The notes below the pieces were generated by a model. That model made no database searches. It saw only the letters and a list, made by a program, of their open reading frames with translations, and had not been told where the DNA came from. Shown here piece after piece: positions 5,291-5,577 of a stretch of 5,577 nt of DNA (position 1 is its first letter; the number at the start of each line of letters is the position of its first letter). The stretch comes from CAYSRJ01 sp964525675. GTDB lineage: Bacteria > Spirochaetota > B62-G9 > DRHN01. Location: positions 1-5,577 of the forward strand of contig CAZGJW010000179.1 in assembly GCA_964525675.1 (NCBI GenBank), given 5' to 3'. A program made the translations under genes and the position numbers.

Positions 5291-5323
5291 TTAAGATTCT
5301 GGTTTTTTGTACCAGAATTTTAA
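5291..5323 (+). terminator. Hairpin just downstream of tRNA-Val, likely terminator
   Basis: TTAAGATTCTGGT (5291-5303) pairs with ACCAGAATTTTAA (5311-5323) over 13 bp with one G-U wobble and a 7-nt loop TTTTTGT. It starts 16 nt after the tRNA 3' end. The descending arm is T-rich, but no clean T-run follows it, so it may work as an intrinsic terminator, as a processing/stability structure, or in both orientations. Confidence 0.5.
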
Positions 5324-5460
5324 TTCTCAGCTAACTTATTAAGTTACAATTGCCAATTATTACCTTCTATAGGTAAAAACCATTAGGCAAGTGTTAATTT
5401 TAATCTTTTAAGTTTGGAAGTTCACTTGTCTATCTATTAAGCAATTATTTATTACGTAAA
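5324..5460. other. AT-rich, hairpin-dense noncoding stretch
   Basis: Base composition drops sharply to mostly A/T compared with the genes to the left. No supported gene is present. Several inverted repeats follow in close succession: TAACTT/AAGTTA around ATT (5332-5346), TTGCCAAT with ATT(A)GGCAA (5350-5357, 5382-5390) enclosing TTACC/GGTAA (5360-5376), and CAAGTG with CACTTG (5388-5393, 5423-5428). Some short matches are expected by chance in AT-rich DNA. The site lies just 3' of a tRNA gene, a common place for integrated elements, but no copy of the tRNA 3' end is visible as an attachment repeat. Confidence 0.45.
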
Positions 5461-5484
5461 TAAGCACCTCATAAGGGGTACTTA
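5461..5484 (-). terminator. Possible minus-strand terminator hairpin
   Basis: On the + strand, TAAGCACCTC (5461-5470) faces GGGGTACTTA (5475-5484) around an ATAA loop. The ten positions hold one C/A mismatch and one wobble. On the minus strand the hairpin is followed by TTTACG, a short T-run, and it begins exactly at the TAA stop of the short minus-strand frame that enters from the right edge. This placement supports a terminator for a minus-strand gene, but the tail is short. Confidence 0.33.
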
Positions 5485-5577
5485 GGGTTTCCTGAAAAAG
5501 TCCTGTCTGACCAACGCGATCGTCGAACCACTCGTCTCTGCCAGCTTCCCTCGTATGCATCCCAACCTGAACCTTCT
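5482..5577 (-). CDS. Possible C-terminal end of a minus-strand gene (partial)
   Basis: The minus strand is open from the right edge for 31 codons and stops at TAA (complement of 5482-5484). The last residues read STIALVRQDFFRKP. Base composition from about 5485 returns to that of coding DNA after the AT-rich stretch, and a terminator-like hairpin overlaps the stop. All three minus frames are open for most of this short segment, so frame choice rests mainly on the hairpin. I do not recognise the product. It could be a gene 3' end, part of an insertion element, or noncoding. Confidence 0.22.
   Translation of the reverse strand, partial: RRFRLGCIRGKLAETSGSTIALVRQDFFRKP

Noticed and set aside
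5135..5323. 62-codon + strand frame across the tRNA
   Set aside because: It covers the promoter, the complete tRNA and the downstream hairpin, so it is an accidental frame.
5272..5359. CCAATTAT at the tRNA 3' end and again near 5353 as attachment-site repeats
   Set aside because: Eight A/T-rich bases are too few, and the second copy lacks any further tRNA sequence. Chance recurrence in AT-rich DNA is likely.
5331..5390. Integron attC-like site
   Set aside because: The paired hairpins prompted a look, but the conserved GTTRRRY and RYYYAAC ends are not present.

Overview
The window is about 5.6 kb of bacterial DNA with moderate GC, and nearly all its genes lie on the + strand. The core is a four-gene ECF (energy-coupling factor) vitamin transporter followed by a type III pantothenate kinase. 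The lineage cannot be fixed from the sequence. ECF modules and type III PanK are common in Firmicutes, Spirochaetes, Thermotogae and related anaerobes. The tRNA lacks an encoded CCA, so the host must add it enzymatically.

Layout: (1) 1-578 is the C-terminal half of a major facilitator superfamily transporter cut by the window edge. (2) 579-923 is a gene-poor spacer rich in secondary structure. It has a long stem-loop (706-749), an abutting GCGAAGC hairpin (748-774), and a tandem 9-bp repeat (820-837) complementary to two downstream sites, one of which overlaps the Shine-Dalgarno of the next gene. (3) 924-4238 holds ecfA1, ecfA2, ecfT and an ECF S component, all co-directional. (4) 4239-4354 is a short spacer with a second copy of the GCGAAGC hairpin, a possible 19-residue peptide ORF and an unusual (AGG)n ribosome-binding site. 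(5) 4355-5119 is coaX. (6) 5135-5323 is a tRNA-Val(UAC) unit with its own promoter and a hairpin just downstream. (7) 5324-5577 is an abruptly AT-rich, hairpin-dense noncoding stretch. It leads into a more GC-rich end that may carry the tail of a minus-strand gene.

How the genes work together: EcfA1/EcfA2 hydrolyse ATP, EcfT couples that to the membrane-embedded S component, and the S component binds the substrate. The S component resembles the PanT-type family and sits directly upstream of coaX, whose product phosphorylates pantothenate. The simplest reading is a pantothenate salvage module that imports the vitamin and traps it as 4'-phosphopantothenate for CoA synthesis. The substrate assignment is an inference from family resemblance and context.

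The most interesting signals outside the genes are the two related hairpin repeats that bracket the ECF cassette in the same orientation, and the possible SD-sequestering leader in front of ecfA1. I see no CRISPR array, no recognisable transposase and no known riboswitch class.
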